Part shown: in pieces, positions 1 through 12,304 of the stretch
Numbering within the stretch: the first letter of the stretch is position 1
Layout of the letters: the number at the start of each line of letters is the position of its first letter
Source of the DNA: Ophthalmolycus amberensis
Lineage: Eukaryota; Chordata; Actinopteri; Perciformes; Zoarcidae
Assembly: GCA_024529925.1 (NCBI GenBank)
Contig: JAFEUB010000840.1
Coordinates: 434,001-498,000 of the forward strand
DNA: 64,000 bases
Reading direction: 5' to 3'
Notes under the pieces: model-generated
What the model was told of the DNA's origin: nothing
The model's database searches: none
The model's input: only the letters and a program-made list of their open reading frames with translations
Made by a program: the position numbers and the translations under genes

Positions 1-1009
1 TCCATGTCTTTTAGTTACGCGAATACAAATGCAACGCGGATCAGACAATGCTCTTGTTACTCCGGTGCCTTTTCAAGCTTTCTCTGAGCTCTCGCAAAAG
101 CAAAACAATGTTCCAGACATTGTCACGGTTATTTCACAGGCGGAGAAAAAAAAAAAAACGCCTGAGGGATCAATCCAAATCTGCATCCTTGGGTGTGCAC
201 CACAATTTCAAGTGCTGGAGAGCCTAAAGCCGAGCGGTTTATTTTATTTATTTTTTTTGCTCATCCATTCAAGGCCATTGCTGTATAAATGATTAATTAA
301 TATCAGAAATATAAGTGGAACGAACGACGGTTACAAGTCTTTAAGTCTGATCACACTCGGCAATTTATATTACTGCCCGACATTTTTACTTTGATTAACT
401 GACGATGTTATTGCAGCATTAAAATTGATGAAGTAAATGTAAGTGAATCATCATTACAGGACGTTTGCTCTAAGTGAATAAGTACTCTTGAGGAGTGCAC
501 TTGGTATGTTTCATATGCAACATCATTAATTTAATCTTGCCCGTCGGTTGCTCTTGCACATACTAAAATGTGTGTGTGTATGTGTGTTTTGGTAAAATAA
601 AGAACATACTATACTGGAGAGCAGTCAGTGCAACCTTTTCCTCCTCAGCTGAGTCTGTGAGGCTTTGCGTCACTCGTTTAACACTCTATTACCTACCACC
701 CGAGCACGCTCTCCGTCATTACTGAATTACCCACAAGCCGTCCTTTTGCATCGACGGACCTTTTGTAAGCGACAAGCCCTCGAACGGGAGTCGGGTCGAG
801 CGTGATTGCTGATTTCAGAACAATTTAAGACGCATGCGGAGTTTATTACACAATCAACGGTATCGGAACGTCTACCTTTTAAAGATGATTAATAGAGCCG
901 ATCTTATCGTTTGAAGAGGTTGACCGACTGTAGCTATAGATTAGCTAAATTTATTTATCATAAACAGAATACAGATTTACCTCCTGCCAAACAAATGTGA
1001 ACCAGTTAA
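1..1009. other. gene-free flank, no recognised feature
   Basis: I see no exon-like reading frame, RNA gene or mobile-element end. The stretch contains a poly(A) run near 146-158, a T-rich patch near 240-258 and a short (GT)n tract near 569-590. It ends at the TIR of the element starting at 1010. Confidence 0.5.
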
Positions 1010-2465
1010 CCCAGTGAGCACTAACCCGGATTTCAACGTTGATATCTGGTTGAAAAAGCGTTGAAATGGAGCCTGAACGTCTAAGACCTTTTTTCAACGT
1101 GTTTTAAACCGTCTAAATTACGGTTACAATGTCAACCTGTCACAAAACACCAATTTCTTTTAAAATATTGATGGTTTGTTCAGTTGTAGGTTGAAAGAGA
1201 CGCGATTTTGGTTACTTTAAACGTATTTCTCCAAAATCATATTCCGCTGTCCGTTCATATGTGGTCTACGCGGAGACGTGATTTCACCGCATTCAATGTC
1301 TCATATAAAACGTCGTAAATATGGAACTATAGACTGTGTGCTGTCAACAAGAAGCTCCCAGGACATCATAATGAGAGCAGAGCACATTATGTCTGTATGT
1401 TCACTAAAATACAACTCAGTGTTTACTGCTGGAATACGCATGCGCACGGACTCTTGCATTTTTCTAAGGTAGAGGCTGGAAACACGACAAGGTTTGAGCT
1501 AGCTAGCTCTTACTGAGTGATGAGGAAGTGAACGAGCTGATGGAATAAATGAGGCTTCACGCTAACGACGTACTCTGAAAGTACTTTAACTACTTTATTC
1601 CAATATTGCAAACCGAAATATCATTACCATACCATTAATATCATGTTGCTCATCATGCGGGCGAGGCTGCTAGCTTGTTAGCATGTAGCGTTAGCATGTT
1701 ACGAACAGTAAACAGTAGACGTGTGTTAGTTAATGTGCTGTACTAATACGATCATGGTCAAAACATTGTTGTTTGGGTTATGGCAATATATAAACAATAT
1801 TGTGTAATATCCAGGTCAGCATCGTTCCGTTGAAGACACGTCTATGGTCTCCGGTGTAGAGACGTTCAAAACTGGTCTAAAAGTCAATATGTTTTTTAAT
1901 ACTTGTTTTATTTACAGATGTCCAGCTTGAAAATATGGCAGATCTCCTGAAACCGGCTCCTGTGTGGCTTTGAAAACGACATTTAAAGAAGGAAAAGGAG
2001 ATTATGGTTTTTTATAAAGAACATTGTTTATAGTTATATTGTGCTTTAATAAATACAAATGAACTGTTGCTGTGTCACTTGGTCTTTTGTCCTGTAAGTG
2101 GAAACTGTTGATGTGTTATATACCCAGAAGCACTGTAAGCATTTCGGCGTTGAATACACGGTTAAAACATGGTGAGGTTGAATACACGGTTAAATCACGG
2201 TGAAAAGTGAAAGGTTTTTAGCCGACTATTTGCAGACGTTGATTCAACGCTCACATTTAGACCAGATATCAACGTGATGTCCAATACTGGCTTTCAACTG
2301 ATAAATGACAAATCACGTTTAAATCTGGTCTAAGCATGAACGTCTTTTCAACGTCTACAAATAGTCGGCGAAAAAACTTTCACTTTTGAACCAATTCTGA
2401 ACGTCTTTTCAACGTCGGGCATAGACGTCTTTAAACGTCTTTTGAATGGAAAAATGCTCACTGGG
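1010..2465. mobile_element. DNA transposon with short TIRs (CCCAGTGAGCA), non-autonomous, family unassigned
   Basis: The left end CCCAGTGAGCA (1010-1020) is matched in inverse by TGCTCACTGGG (2455-2465). Both ends are followed inward by many copies of a 'TTCAACGT / AACGTCTTTTCAACGTC' motif, dense at 1035-1110 and 2220-2450. No transposase frame is visible, so the element is probably non-autonomous. Target duplication is unclear: the left flank ends TTAA and the right begins AAGA, so only AA is shared. The interior around 1905-2060 looks like a terminal exon: a pyrimidine-rich stretch ending TTTACAG, then a short frame, then AATAAA at 2048-2053. This could be captured or element-encoded sequence. 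I recognise the overall style as common in teleosts but cannot name the family. Confidence 0.7.
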
Positions 2466-3065
2466 AAGAGACCGCTCAATCCTCAAATTTAGCGTTTCGA
2501 TCTCAGGTCCTCTGAAAATATCAGAAAATAAATTTCAGTGCTAATATGTTTACCTGAGTAAATCATTTTCCTAAATAAAGAGCCAGTGGCTGAGAGTGTT
2601 TCAGAATGAATTCAAACAATGAGGCACACTGCCACCGAGATGGAGGGCTTGTTATGATGCGAAGGCACTGAGTGAGATTGACTTTTGGTTTGTTGCAATG
2701 ATTTGTTCTACAAGTAAAAGACTTGGTGGGGTTAGGTGAGAGGACAGGAGGTTTAGTTTAATCGAGGGTATCAATATAAAAAAGAGAAACATCTCTGCAG
2801 TACACAGTGGCTGGCTACTTTTAATTATGTCAAAAGTAATTGGTCAGATAACAAGTCAGAAATCTTCTTGTGCAATTACTCGGCTGTGAAACCCCAAGCG
2901 TGTTGCTTTTAAAGCAATTCTATTGGGAATTAATCTTTGACTTTTGTGCTATGTTACTTGAAGGTGGTATGCAATATGTGGCTGCTCATCTGGAAGATTT
3001 TCTCCATGCACAATAATCTTGTCAACACCAACTGCCCACCATGCTCATGCCGTCTGATACTTACG
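2466..3065. other. gene-free stretch, nothing recognised
   Basis: Ordinary AT-rich fish intergenic or intronic sequence. No reading frame here resembles a known protein and no repeat boundary is visible before about 3066. Confidence 0.45.
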
Positions 3066-3306
3066 CATAAAATCATCGCTCTTTCTTCTCGCGAACGGCC
3101 CCCGCTTAGAGCCCGTGTTTGGTTTGTCCATTCCGGGCTACTGTAGAAACATGGCGGCCTCTGTGAAGTGTATGTAGGTATACGCGGCTCATTCTCAGGC
3201 AATGAAAACACAGTGATTCTTAATTTCAGGTAAAGAAAACATACTTATTAATATTATCATCAATTTCTGCCAATAGATCGCCCCAAATGTTACACACTGT
3301 TCCTTA
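3066..3306. repeat. interspersed teleost repeat (short, GC-rich start, 'ACACTGTTCCTT' end)
   Basis: The segment begins with a GC-rich run (CGAACGGCCCCCGCT), passes through 'GGGCTACTGTAGAAACATGG' and ends 'TGTTACACACTGTTCCTT'. I recognise this pattern as a repeat seen often in percomorph genomes, but I cannot place it in a superfamily. Boundaries are approximate. A 69-codon frame on plus and an 85-codon frame on minus run through it and are probably chance. Confidence 0.45.
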
Positions 3307-3411
3307 AACGTTACTATATATGTAAGAACTATTAGTACACCATAAGCTTCAGATTCCTATTACATGAATGGTTTAATGGGGCGAGTTTTATCTTGTGATC
3401 TTGTATTTGTT

Positions 3412-3882
3412 TTAATACTCTAATGCTAGTGTTGGTACACTACAGGTACAGGCACCTGTAGCTCCATTATTCACCAGAAATCTGCGATTTCCATATAAAG
3501 GGAAGAGAAAACTACACTGCAGCAAATTAATAAAACATCTTTTATTTCCTTTGACATGAGCCAAGGCTTGTCCACGGGTACCGGCGGGCCCTCTGCACCT
3601 CTCCCTCGCGCACCTGCTGGCTTTCAGAGTCGAGGCTGACGAGTTAATGCGGCTCAGGTGTTGTAATTGAAGATTGCCACCAGCTGGTTGTGGTGTAGCT
3701 TGGCAGGCCGGAGCAGAGCCGAGTTGGCTGTCGGGCTGAACAGGTGAGCGGCGCTTCAGTGCTGCTGGCCTCTGTTCACAATAAGCCCCTTGTTCATCGA
3801 GAGGCACTTGTATCTCCAGGCACCGCGCGCCCATAATGACTCTTAACAGTGGAACAAAAAAAGAAAAGAGCAAGCACTTCAT
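3412..3882 (-). other. 156-codon open reading frame, unrecognised, possibly inside a repeat
   Basis: This is an ATG-started minus-strand frame in a locally GC-rich segment, unusual for its AT-rich surroundings. The predicted product has a short hydrophobic start (about residues 1-18), a basic Arg/Ala/Gly-rich middle and several scattered cysteines. I recognise no domain, and the low-complexity composition suggests that GC content opened the frame by chance. A decayed repeat or part of an old retroelement is the likeliest alternative. Nothing nearby supports expression. Confidence 0.15.
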
Positions 3883-4718
3883 TGAATATTAATACGAATC
3901 TGAAGATACTCTAAAAATGAAAACCAACTAACCTCATTAGCATCACCTCGTTGAACATATGAAGTAGAGAGACAATGGAGCCGCAGTATCAAACTGCATT
4001 GTCGTTGTCCAAATACTCTCTAGGCCGACTGTAGCACCAAATATTCACTTAGTTTAAAGTAAACCACCCACGCACTCAATGCCATGCGGGCCAGTAGCGA
4101 TCTGTGTTACAATACTGTCGCCCTCTGTACCAAACTCTCTGCTAGCCAGGGAGAGCTTGTTCAGCACCCCATTGTAGCCTTAAAGGATACATTTAATACT
4201 TTCCATTTACGTCTCTAAACCTGACAAACATGACATTTAAGCACTAATCTAATAAGCCACCAGTACAGCTCCAAATGGAATTAACACAGTTTGCATTCGT
4301 CTAAGATGTATTCAGCATACACATAGATGTCTTCAAATGTCTAAAGTACATTAGCAGTTTCTCCCTTCTCTCATGCTCATTTCCATTAACGGCTTAAGCC
4401 GGGCATTTACAATCTACTACTCTCTGCAATAACCAATAAAGGCTCTCGACGTCGGAGGTCATGATGGGATTTTCCTTTTTTCTCTCAAGTGCCCACTTGA
4501 ATTTCAGATATGGTGTTAGAACCCCAGCAGAATCAATTACCAACGTGCGTGCGATGTTATAAAATTCAAAGTTTCGTTTCGACCTGAATTTTGACTCAAA
4601 TGTGAATATGTGAAAACTGTCCAAAAACATTAATAAGCATATCAATCATATGCCGTTCATGCAACTGGACTAATCTGGACTAATCAAATACCCATTCTCT
4701 TCATCTTTTGTTCTGGTC

Positions 4719-4738
4719 TTTTTTTTTTTTTTTTTTTT
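4719..4738. repeat. poly(T) tract, T20
   Basis: Twenty consecutive T, ending in AG. Read on the minus strand it is a poly(A) tract of the kind retroposons leave, but I could not recognise a retroposon body on either side. It could equally be a long polypyrimidine-AG. Confidence 0.8.
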
Positions 4739-7700
4739 AGCTGCTGGTGCTGCCAGAGGGACACAGTATATGTGAGCAACTAGAGAGAGCAACGAGCTCT
4801 TGCCCGTTCAAAAGCTGCAGGGAGAGAAGTTTGGATTCTGTGGTTATGGGATAGTTTGTGTAACCACCGGCGTTCCCCTGCAGCTCTCAACAAATTTGAA
4901 CTCGATCATTACATTTACACACTGTGGCACCTGTATGGGAATGGGTGCAAGCCAGCACCTTATGCCTCTCAAACGACTACGGCGGCACTGCACCACGAGG
5001 AGCAGCAGCACTCTGTAGAGAGACGAGTCAATAAACAGTTACTTGGGCCAGCAGGCTGTTTGTCAAGTGCAATTACAGGGGGGGGGAAAACTTTTTTTGA
5101 GACTGATGTTACCCGGTTCAAACCAGGTAGAGATTGGAACGGAAAGCAAACTTAAATGATCGGAGGATGGATTGGAAGAGGTATGTGTGGCATTTAATGC
5201 TCCCAGTAATACGAGCTGCTGTAAAGAACCACAAAAAAAGGGCCAGAATAGGCTGCTCACAAACTCCCGGGGTGAATGCAGACAGGGGCCATGAAATATG
5301 CATGTGAGTCCTGAAGTAGAAGAGATATAAAAAAAAGATATAAAAAAATACACCAATAAAGACTAAACACAGGTAAATAAATAAAAATACTATCCTCAAA
5401 ATATGCTAAACATTTGAAAGCCTGATTGCCTTTTGCTCAAAAAAAAATGGAAGGAGGGGAAAGAAAGAAGAACATAAATAGGTCACAGTATCACAGCGTG
5501 TTCATTCATTAAGATTCAAGATGTACCGACATGTGAAATGGTGTGACGCATCAAGTCATCTGTAAGAACAGAGAGAATCTCACAGCAAATTAAATGTTAA
5601 ACAAGAGCTATGTGTGGAAAGCCTGAGGGCTTTACAGCCTGTTGTTGGAAGATAGTCTTGGCTTATTATAAGTTACAGGCCACGATTTGTAATTAAATAT
5701 TAAGTCTAATTAGCAGAATCTTTAGTAATTCATAGCATCAGAGTAATCTTCCGTAACTTAAAATGCTAGTTTTAGTGTCAATCTAATGTAAAAATCTCTA
5801 ATTTATTTGAAAGTACTATGGTAGTTCTCACTTCTTCACTGCTCATCGGGCCTGGCGCATTGACTGTAACGTAATAAGGGTTTCTAGGTATTAGATAGAA
5901 AGAGAGAGAGAGAGAGCTGTTTCAACATTTGAGGTGGTTTCATCATGTTTAACCAATAAAGTAAGGAAGCTTGTTAGGGAGTTTTTCGGAGTCACATTAG
6001 CTTTCCTTCCATTAGACCTTGTAATAGTTAAGTGCAGAGTTCACAGCCCAATCATCTGACACTCCAAACTAATCACCTGTCTCACACAATCCTTCAACCT
6101 TTTATAGAGGCCTCCAGGTGATGGAATAATTGGTTGTGGTTCACTGTCTTCCAGGAGGGAGATGTTGTACTTCCTTTTAGTTTTCTCTCTTTCTTTCTTC
6201 TCTCTGAGGGTATTTAGTTTTAGGCGATGGTGGTATATTGTGTGAAATAGAAAATGTTTTTTGCCGGCAGCGCGCTGACTTTGCTGAATGGTGAGAGACG
6301 ACCGTCCAAATAATTGATCGGCTCATCGTCCTAACGCCAACGTTATCTCCGCGTGAAACTTTACGTTGTGTGGTTGCAGCAACATTTCACTGCGTGTCAC
6401 TGCCAAATTAATTTGTGAGTACTTACCAATCTCATAAATAACACACTGCACTGTTTTAAAGAATGCTGATTTTTGAAAGTGCCAAATCTTAACACTATAT
6501 TTAAAAAGCAGTTAATTTAGGCTGGATAGAATGTCTGTCTGTATTTAACAGTTTTCTAACATTTTACCAGCTGCAGTCCAAAATGTATCGACTAGCCCTA
6601 TGACGTGCTTTCAGTGGGGATCAATATTCGATAGTAGCAAACTGTCGTCATGAATGTATTCAGAAAGTCTCTATTTGCTTACTTTTTACAGTGCACTTTA
6701 ACCCTGAAGACCAGTCGGCACAGAAACATATTGACGTTATTTCCAAAGGATTATGCATATTACAACGTCCCATGTATTGTATTTATTCTCACTTTTCTCT
6801 CTATCCAAACCTTTTATTGGTCTGTCACTCTCCACACACACACACACACAAATACCTACTATACAGTAATCACTAGTGGATTGTAATCCTCAAACGGCTG
6901 ACCCTCTCCACTGAAGTGACAGAATGTAACCTTTAGGAGGAAGTGGTGGCCCGTCTCCTCAGGGACAGCCAGTGTAGACACCAAATTCACAGCGACCAAG
7001 TCTTTTAAAGAGGCTGCCGAAAGGGCACCGGCTTGTTGAGGGGGGGGTACGCACACAGCCCGCGGATGTCAAACCCCTTGGAGCTTTGCCTGTTCACCGC
7101 ATGATAATTGGTCATCTATCTACTGTCCTGTGATCACCACTTTAGTTCCAGCTCCGTGGGTCAGTCAGTTTATTTCTGGTCTCATTGCTGCTTGTTTGTT
7201 TCCAGTTGTGTAGTCAGCTGTTTACTTCTGGTCCTGTGATCAGAAATGTATTTCTGGTGCTGCAGTCATGGTTAACGACTGGTCTCAAGGACATTGCAGT
7301 ATAGATGTGCGGCGCTGCAGCCATTTTCTGCCTGATTTTATTAATTGGCTTTAGACGTATTTAATGCAGTGGAAACATTGTGTTTTGGTCATATATCCTC
7401 GTGTGAGAGAGTGACTGGAGAATTTGCGGTGGGACTGCATTGTTTGGAAAGCTGGAGTACATTACTTCATGTTCATGTACTTCAAGCTGGGAGCTGGACA
7501 GCATTGCTTGATAAATGCCTGGAAGCTAAACTCCATTGTTGACTTAACTTTGTATGAAGGAGCAGCTGAAGGAGTAGAGAGAGAGTCTGAAAGGGAAAAA
7601 AGGGGCAAAATATAGTGTGAAAAGCAAGGAATGTGTTGAAATGAGTCTTATTGTGTTAGGACTTATAGGAGCTTCAGTATAAGGAGAAAGAGTTGGTGTC

Positions 7701-8239
7701 ATAAGTGTCTTTTTGGAGTAAGGGTAAACCATCAACTGAGGTCTAAATCGTATAAAGACCGTCATGCACTTGAAGGATTTGCGATGTGTGTGTGTGAAAA
7801 GAAGAAAGTTTTTATCTTGAAAGTGCTCATGAAGCCTGTCATAAGCTCATGTTACCTTTTGGGGCTTATATTTTGAAAATCTTTCTTATTCCAGGGCCCA
7901 AATATGGTCTTGTTTTCATCTGGGGTTTTTTTTATTTTGAAAATCTGGCCTACACCAAAGCTGGTAAGCTCCTGTTATCATCTTGGGGGTTTTCGTTTGA
8001 AAATCGGTGTGCTTGCTTGAACCCGTGTATACATGACGCAGAGAAAGAAGCTTCCCCTCTACTGTTCGTCAGAAAAAGTTAAAGCAGTTGTCACCAAACA
8101 TCATTTGGTTTTAGCAATGAGAGACGTTTAATAGTTACAGTTAAAATTGTTCAAATGTAACACCTGTGTGTGTCAAGTGGTCTTATAGCCGGTCTGGCCG
8201 TGCATGTGTGTGTGTGTGTCCCACTGGCTAGCTAATTGC

Positions 8240-8450
8240 CGCCGCTCTGCACTACGCTAGTATGCCAGTTACTGCTGTCCCGACCCACGGCGTCATAATG
8301 CCCACCCTCCGGTTCCTCCCCAGGTTAACACTGTTGGCTCTGCCAGCTATGTTAACGGTGTTTGCACTGTTCGTGCCATCAGCTGCGAGCAGCCGGCTCC
8401 ACTGCCTTCATGCTGAGAGCTGTCTGGAGGCAATCCCTCAATCGTAAATG
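8240..8450 (-). repeat. interspersed repeat copy A, paired with 19925-20110
   Basis: The reverse complement of this segment matches 19925-20110 over several blocks: CAGACAGCTCTCA followed by ATG, GAGCCGGC, AACAGTGTTAACCTG-like, GAGGGTGGGC, and TGGGTCGGGACAGCA. The two copies therefore belong to one family and lie in opposite orientation about 11.6 kb apart. The family is unnamed here. No coding capacity is visible. Confidence 0.55.
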
Positions 8451-10181
8451 TGGTCTGAATTTCCAATTGATCACCCTTTTGAATGGAGCTAAAGATGAGA
8501 CGCACCACTCAAACTCTGACCACAATTCCTATCCAGTTTTTTTTATTTTTTATATTGTGATAGAGTGGTCACCGCTGAACATTTTCAAACATCCCAAATA
8601 CATGTGTTGTTTCGCCCCAGACTGTCCTGACGAGCATCGGCCAGCTCCGACAACGAACCGGCTGTGCGCCAAAGACCTACCCGGCTTTACAGGAACAGTT
8701 TTGCCCCTTCATTTCATCATTTTTCATCAGCTTTACTTTTACACTGTGATCTGTAGGCTTTAGCTTCTATCTTTTATCTTTTTCACCTGTGTTGATTGCT
8801 GAATCAGTTTGACACCCTGGATATATCCTTCAAACGGAGATTGTAGACCCCTCTGTCTGAAATGTATTCAGGGTGTGCAGTTAGTGACAGTGTGGGCTCC
8901 ATGATAGATCTGACAACATTACGGAGTAGCAGCGGGGGGGGGGGGGGGGGGCTTTTGCAAATGGTCAATCTAAGACACAATTTTAAGAATTTAACAGCTC
9001 ACCGCCACTGTGCTCATTTGAGTGACTGAGCAATCCTATGAACAAGGATGGTGCTACATATTTGGGGGATATTCTAGTGTTTGCAAAGTGTTGTGTGCTT
9101 TCAAATGTGCACGTCTATGTCCTCCTTTAATTAACAGTGCGAGTCTTTTCAAGTTCTTGCCCAGATGAAACTGTGAAATCTAAACATAAAAGTCAAATGT
9201 ATATCGAAGTTTTGTTGCAGTGAGTAAGCCGTGTGTGTGTGTGAGACACCATTTTGAGTGGGAGATACCCTGCACAATGTTGAATGGAGCCATGGGAGCA
9301 GAGTGCGAGCGTGCCAGGATGAGTCAGCTCTGTAGAGGCAGAAAGAGAAGTAAGTAGTAGCTTACGTATTGACTGGAGATGGGGTTGATGTCTCTGGTGA
9401 AGAAGATATGAGATCCATATGACGGCTATATCTTGAGGTCTTTTGAGAGTCTCTGCCATAGAATACAAACGGTTAATCAGTGATGGAGGTGGCTCCTAAT
9501 TGGCAGTCTCCAAGAAAATACATTTGGGGTGCTCCTGCATGAGAAAATAAATATTGATCAACGGGTACCTAGATGCTGTATTGCTCTCTTTTAGTCGGCA
9601 AGTTTATTAAATTCTCAATGTTTTATTCACAGACAATGATTGGTTCAGCTTATAAGGATTCCCAAATGGTTTATCATGGAGATAAGGACTACGTTCATTA
9701 ACTTTACAATCATTAGCCAGTTCTATTGGAATCCCTCAAAACTATTTAGATCTAATTTGAGAGAGAATCCCAAGTGAGGAAGGCACTTTGGCTCGTTCTC
9801 TCTGTGATAGTTTGCTGGTAAGGGTTTTAGTTACCATTTCGAGATGGGTTGAACTGTTGGTGTAAAATATCCATACTCATCCAGTTTCTTTGTGTTGAGT
9901 AACCCGACCCCTCAGTACTTCAGACACATCAGACTTTGGGCAGCACTCATGGCCAGCTGGACGTTAAAGTGGCTAATATCAATATCTTTAAAAGAATAAT
10001 TGGTATTATAATGTGTAAGGGAATTATCACCAGACTGCACTTCCCTTCATTGCTGAGAAACATCTTTCAGCTCATTGTCTTGTTTTTTCTTGCTCACCGC
10101 TCTCATAGCTTTATTTTGGTCTGCGAAAATCTATAAAAACCCAGAGTATGCTAGCTGTGTGATAGCGACAAGCCGTTGAAT
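8451..10181. other. gene-free stretch with G18 run and short (GT)n
   Basis: No supported gene. A run of 18 G occupies 8934-8951 and a (GT)n tract lies near 9229-9242. A 133-codon plus frame at 8362-8763 overlaps repeat copy A and resembles nothing I know. Confidence 0.45.
8934..8951. repeat. poly(G) tract, G18
   Basis: Eighteen consecutive G, directly read. A run this long can form a G-quadruplex and is prone to length error in assembly. Confidence 0.9.
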
Positions 10182-10510
10182 GGGGCTGTGCTATATATGG
10201 ATATTATATTGATATTGTGAAACGAGACTAGATATCTAACTAAATGTGTGATATCGTAATATGGCATAAGTGCTATCTTTTCCTGGTTGTAATGGCTGCA
10301 TCACAGTAAAGTGATGTAATTTGACCTGTCTTCACCCACTTCTATCATTATATCCACATGGCTGATGGTTATCGATCACAAATCTCATTGTGGAAATATT
10401 TTGTCAAAGCACCAAGTGTCAACCCTACAATATCGTGGGAATATCAGTATCAAGGTATTTGATGAAAATGATTGTGATATTTGCTTGTTTTCCACGTCGC
10501 CCAGCCCTAC
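10182..10510. repeat. interspersed repeat of the 'GGGCTGGGCGATAT' type (minus-oriented end)
   Basis: The right end reads GTCGCCCAGCCCTAC (10496-10510), the inverse of GTAGGGCTGGGCGAC. The left end near 10182 reads GGGGCTGTGCTATATATGG, a degenerate inverted match, so this may be a short TIR element of about 330 bp. The interior is rich in GATATTGTGA / ATATCGTGG-like motifs. A related end in the other orientation starts at 35761. I recognise the motif as frequent in fish genomes but do not name the family. Confidence 0.5.
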
Positions 10511-12300
10511 TGGTGAACATAGTGAAGCATATAGAAGCTAAAGAGCAGGTATTTCCCTCGGGAGTTGTTGGAGACCAACAACAGAGCTAAAAAGGTGGGT
10601 GAATATTGCTGTTGAAATGGTTAGAAATATAAATGAACTCAAATGAATGCTTATGTTGCTCCGTATCTGCTGCTGCAATCAACCTTAAAATGTAAGTCCA
10701 AGCTGTGTTCACAGCTTGTTTTTTGTCCGAAACTGGCCAAAAAACAAATCCATTATTGCAGGCAAATCAAACCAACCTCTCAAATGATGGTATTGATTAT
10801 TACGTGAAGTTATGAATTACACACTGTGAATACAAGTCGAAAAATAAGTGTAATATGTTCATACGCCGTTGGCAAATTCCGAACAGGATAATTAGCCGCT
10901 GATTGTTTCCAAACAAAAATGATATGATGAACCACTGTGTTTCCTCCTGTAGTGTACAAATGAGGTCATTAGCCCTTTTCTTCTCAATTAAGACTTTCAC
11001 CAGAACAACATTGTGTTTTTTTTTCAATATAAATTAATTTCCGAAATGATATGCATTGATATCGCCATCATTATTTTAATCACGGAGACAACATCATGAA
11101 AGGAGATCAGAGGTAGTTTGATGTTTATTCAACTCTTTAAGAGTTGAGAAAACTTTCACTTTAAAGAGATAACATGATTAGTGTTACAATAGTAAAAACA
11201 TGTTTGATGATTGCGCGCATATGGCCGATTTCTAGACGTCTTGTGTTGTGCCTTCCCCCAGTGAAATCTAAAGGAACGGCACAAAGCAGCCGCCATTGTG
11301 CCAAGACATTTGAAAGCAGTGGGAAGCAAAATATTCAATGCCAAATTGCCTGCCTTTTACATCCATTTCCCTTTAGTCTGCTCCCCCTCACATTTCCTTA
11401 CAGCTGATGTCATGGAGAGCCATGAAATCACCAAATGGGGGCAGGCAGGCAAATACGTGCTCGTGCCCAATGAGACTGTCACTTACAAGGTCACCGAGCT
11501 TGATCCGCTCTGGTGCAAAATGAGGGCCCGCCGTATCATGAAAATTTAATTGACAGGAAATTCATTCGCTAATGAAACGGACAAAGGAACTAAGCACTTG
11601 TTATCTGAAATGTCGCCCATAGTGTTTAAGAAAAATACATCGTCCATCTCCCGCTTCGGTTCAGCTATAATGAAGTCTCTCATTCAGTCGAGCGACCTCA
11701 CTTTCAAAACCGTTTTTTCAAACACACCTAATTAGACTTCACAACCTCTCACTGTCGATCTTGTCTAATTAAAAGGTCTCTCATTCTCCCCCTCACCTCG
11801 TGTGTCTGGTACTCGTCAGGCAAAGGTCTCACTCTTTCCCTTTTCTTTCCGCTTCCAACGAAATAAACTCTCTTCCTCTTCTTTCCCTCTGCATTCACGT
11901 CTTTAGTATATTGGAAAATCCGTAATTGAATAACGCTGTCTCCTTCCTAACGCTTCAAGCATTCCGTCTGCTCTTTCAGCACACCACTCACCTCTGTTGT
12001 CGGCCAATAGGGCTTTCTCGCTTGTTTACTTCCTCCCTGCAACTCTAAAGCTCTTTTTTTGGGGGGGGGATTTGAGCCCATTCTTTTAGATGTTTAACAT
12101 CTCAACACCTCATCTGTTTCCTGTATTACTCCTGAAGGTTGTGGTTGCCTCTCAGGAGCTTCTCTTTTGTTGCCCGAGACATATGGGACGCAAATCTGTT
12201 CAATGAGGGAAGCTGAGGCATCACTTTGTATCTCCGCCATAGTTTTTCCCCCTGTTGTACAGCCTGCACAACAACAGAATGGATGCAGAATGCATTTTTA
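10511..12300. other. gene-free stretch; possible conserved noncoding block at 11400-11590
   Basis: No supported gene. The segment 11400-11590 has more balanced composition than its surroundings and contains TTTAATTGAC and CTAATGA, homeodomain-type core motifs. An open frame crosses it without resembling a protein. That fits an enhancer-like conserved element but is only an inference. A G9 run lies near 12060-12068. Confidence 0.3.
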
Positions 12301-12304
12301 CTTC
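12301..12304. repeat. 4-bp target-site duplication of the provirus, left copy (CTTC)
   Basis: CTTC at 12301-12304 sits directly before the 5' LTR and is repeated at 19761-19764 directly after the 3' LTR. Four-base duplications are typical of gammaretrovirus-type integrases. The shared flanking A could stretch it to five if the LTR ended one base earlier, but TG...CA ends favour four. Confidence 0.85.

Larger units (their letters stand above)
3307..8239. other. gene-free stretch with simple-sequence tracts
   Basis: No supported gene. The contents are: a GC-rich island at about 3555-3835 carrying an unassigned minus frame (3412-3882); a T20 run at 4719-4738; a G7 run near 5081; a (GA)n tract near 5897-5918; a (CA)n tract near 6834-6850; a G7 run near 7041; and a (GT)n tract near 8203-8219. 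A GC-richer patch at 6260-6420 ends TTTGTGAGTAC, which resembles a splice donor, but nothing else supports an exon. Confidence 0.4.

Noticed and set aside
5108..5123. GGTTCAAACC, a possible tRNA or SINE B box
   Set aside because: No A box at the right distance, no tRNA fold and no retroposon tail in the vicinity.
6260..6430. GC-richer patch ending in a splice-donor-like TTTGTGAGTAC, possible first exon
   Set aside because: No promoter elements, no open frame of note and no acceptor partner recognised.
8362..8763. 133-codon plus frame
   Set aside because: Starts within an interspersed repeat and shows no domain or codon-use signal.
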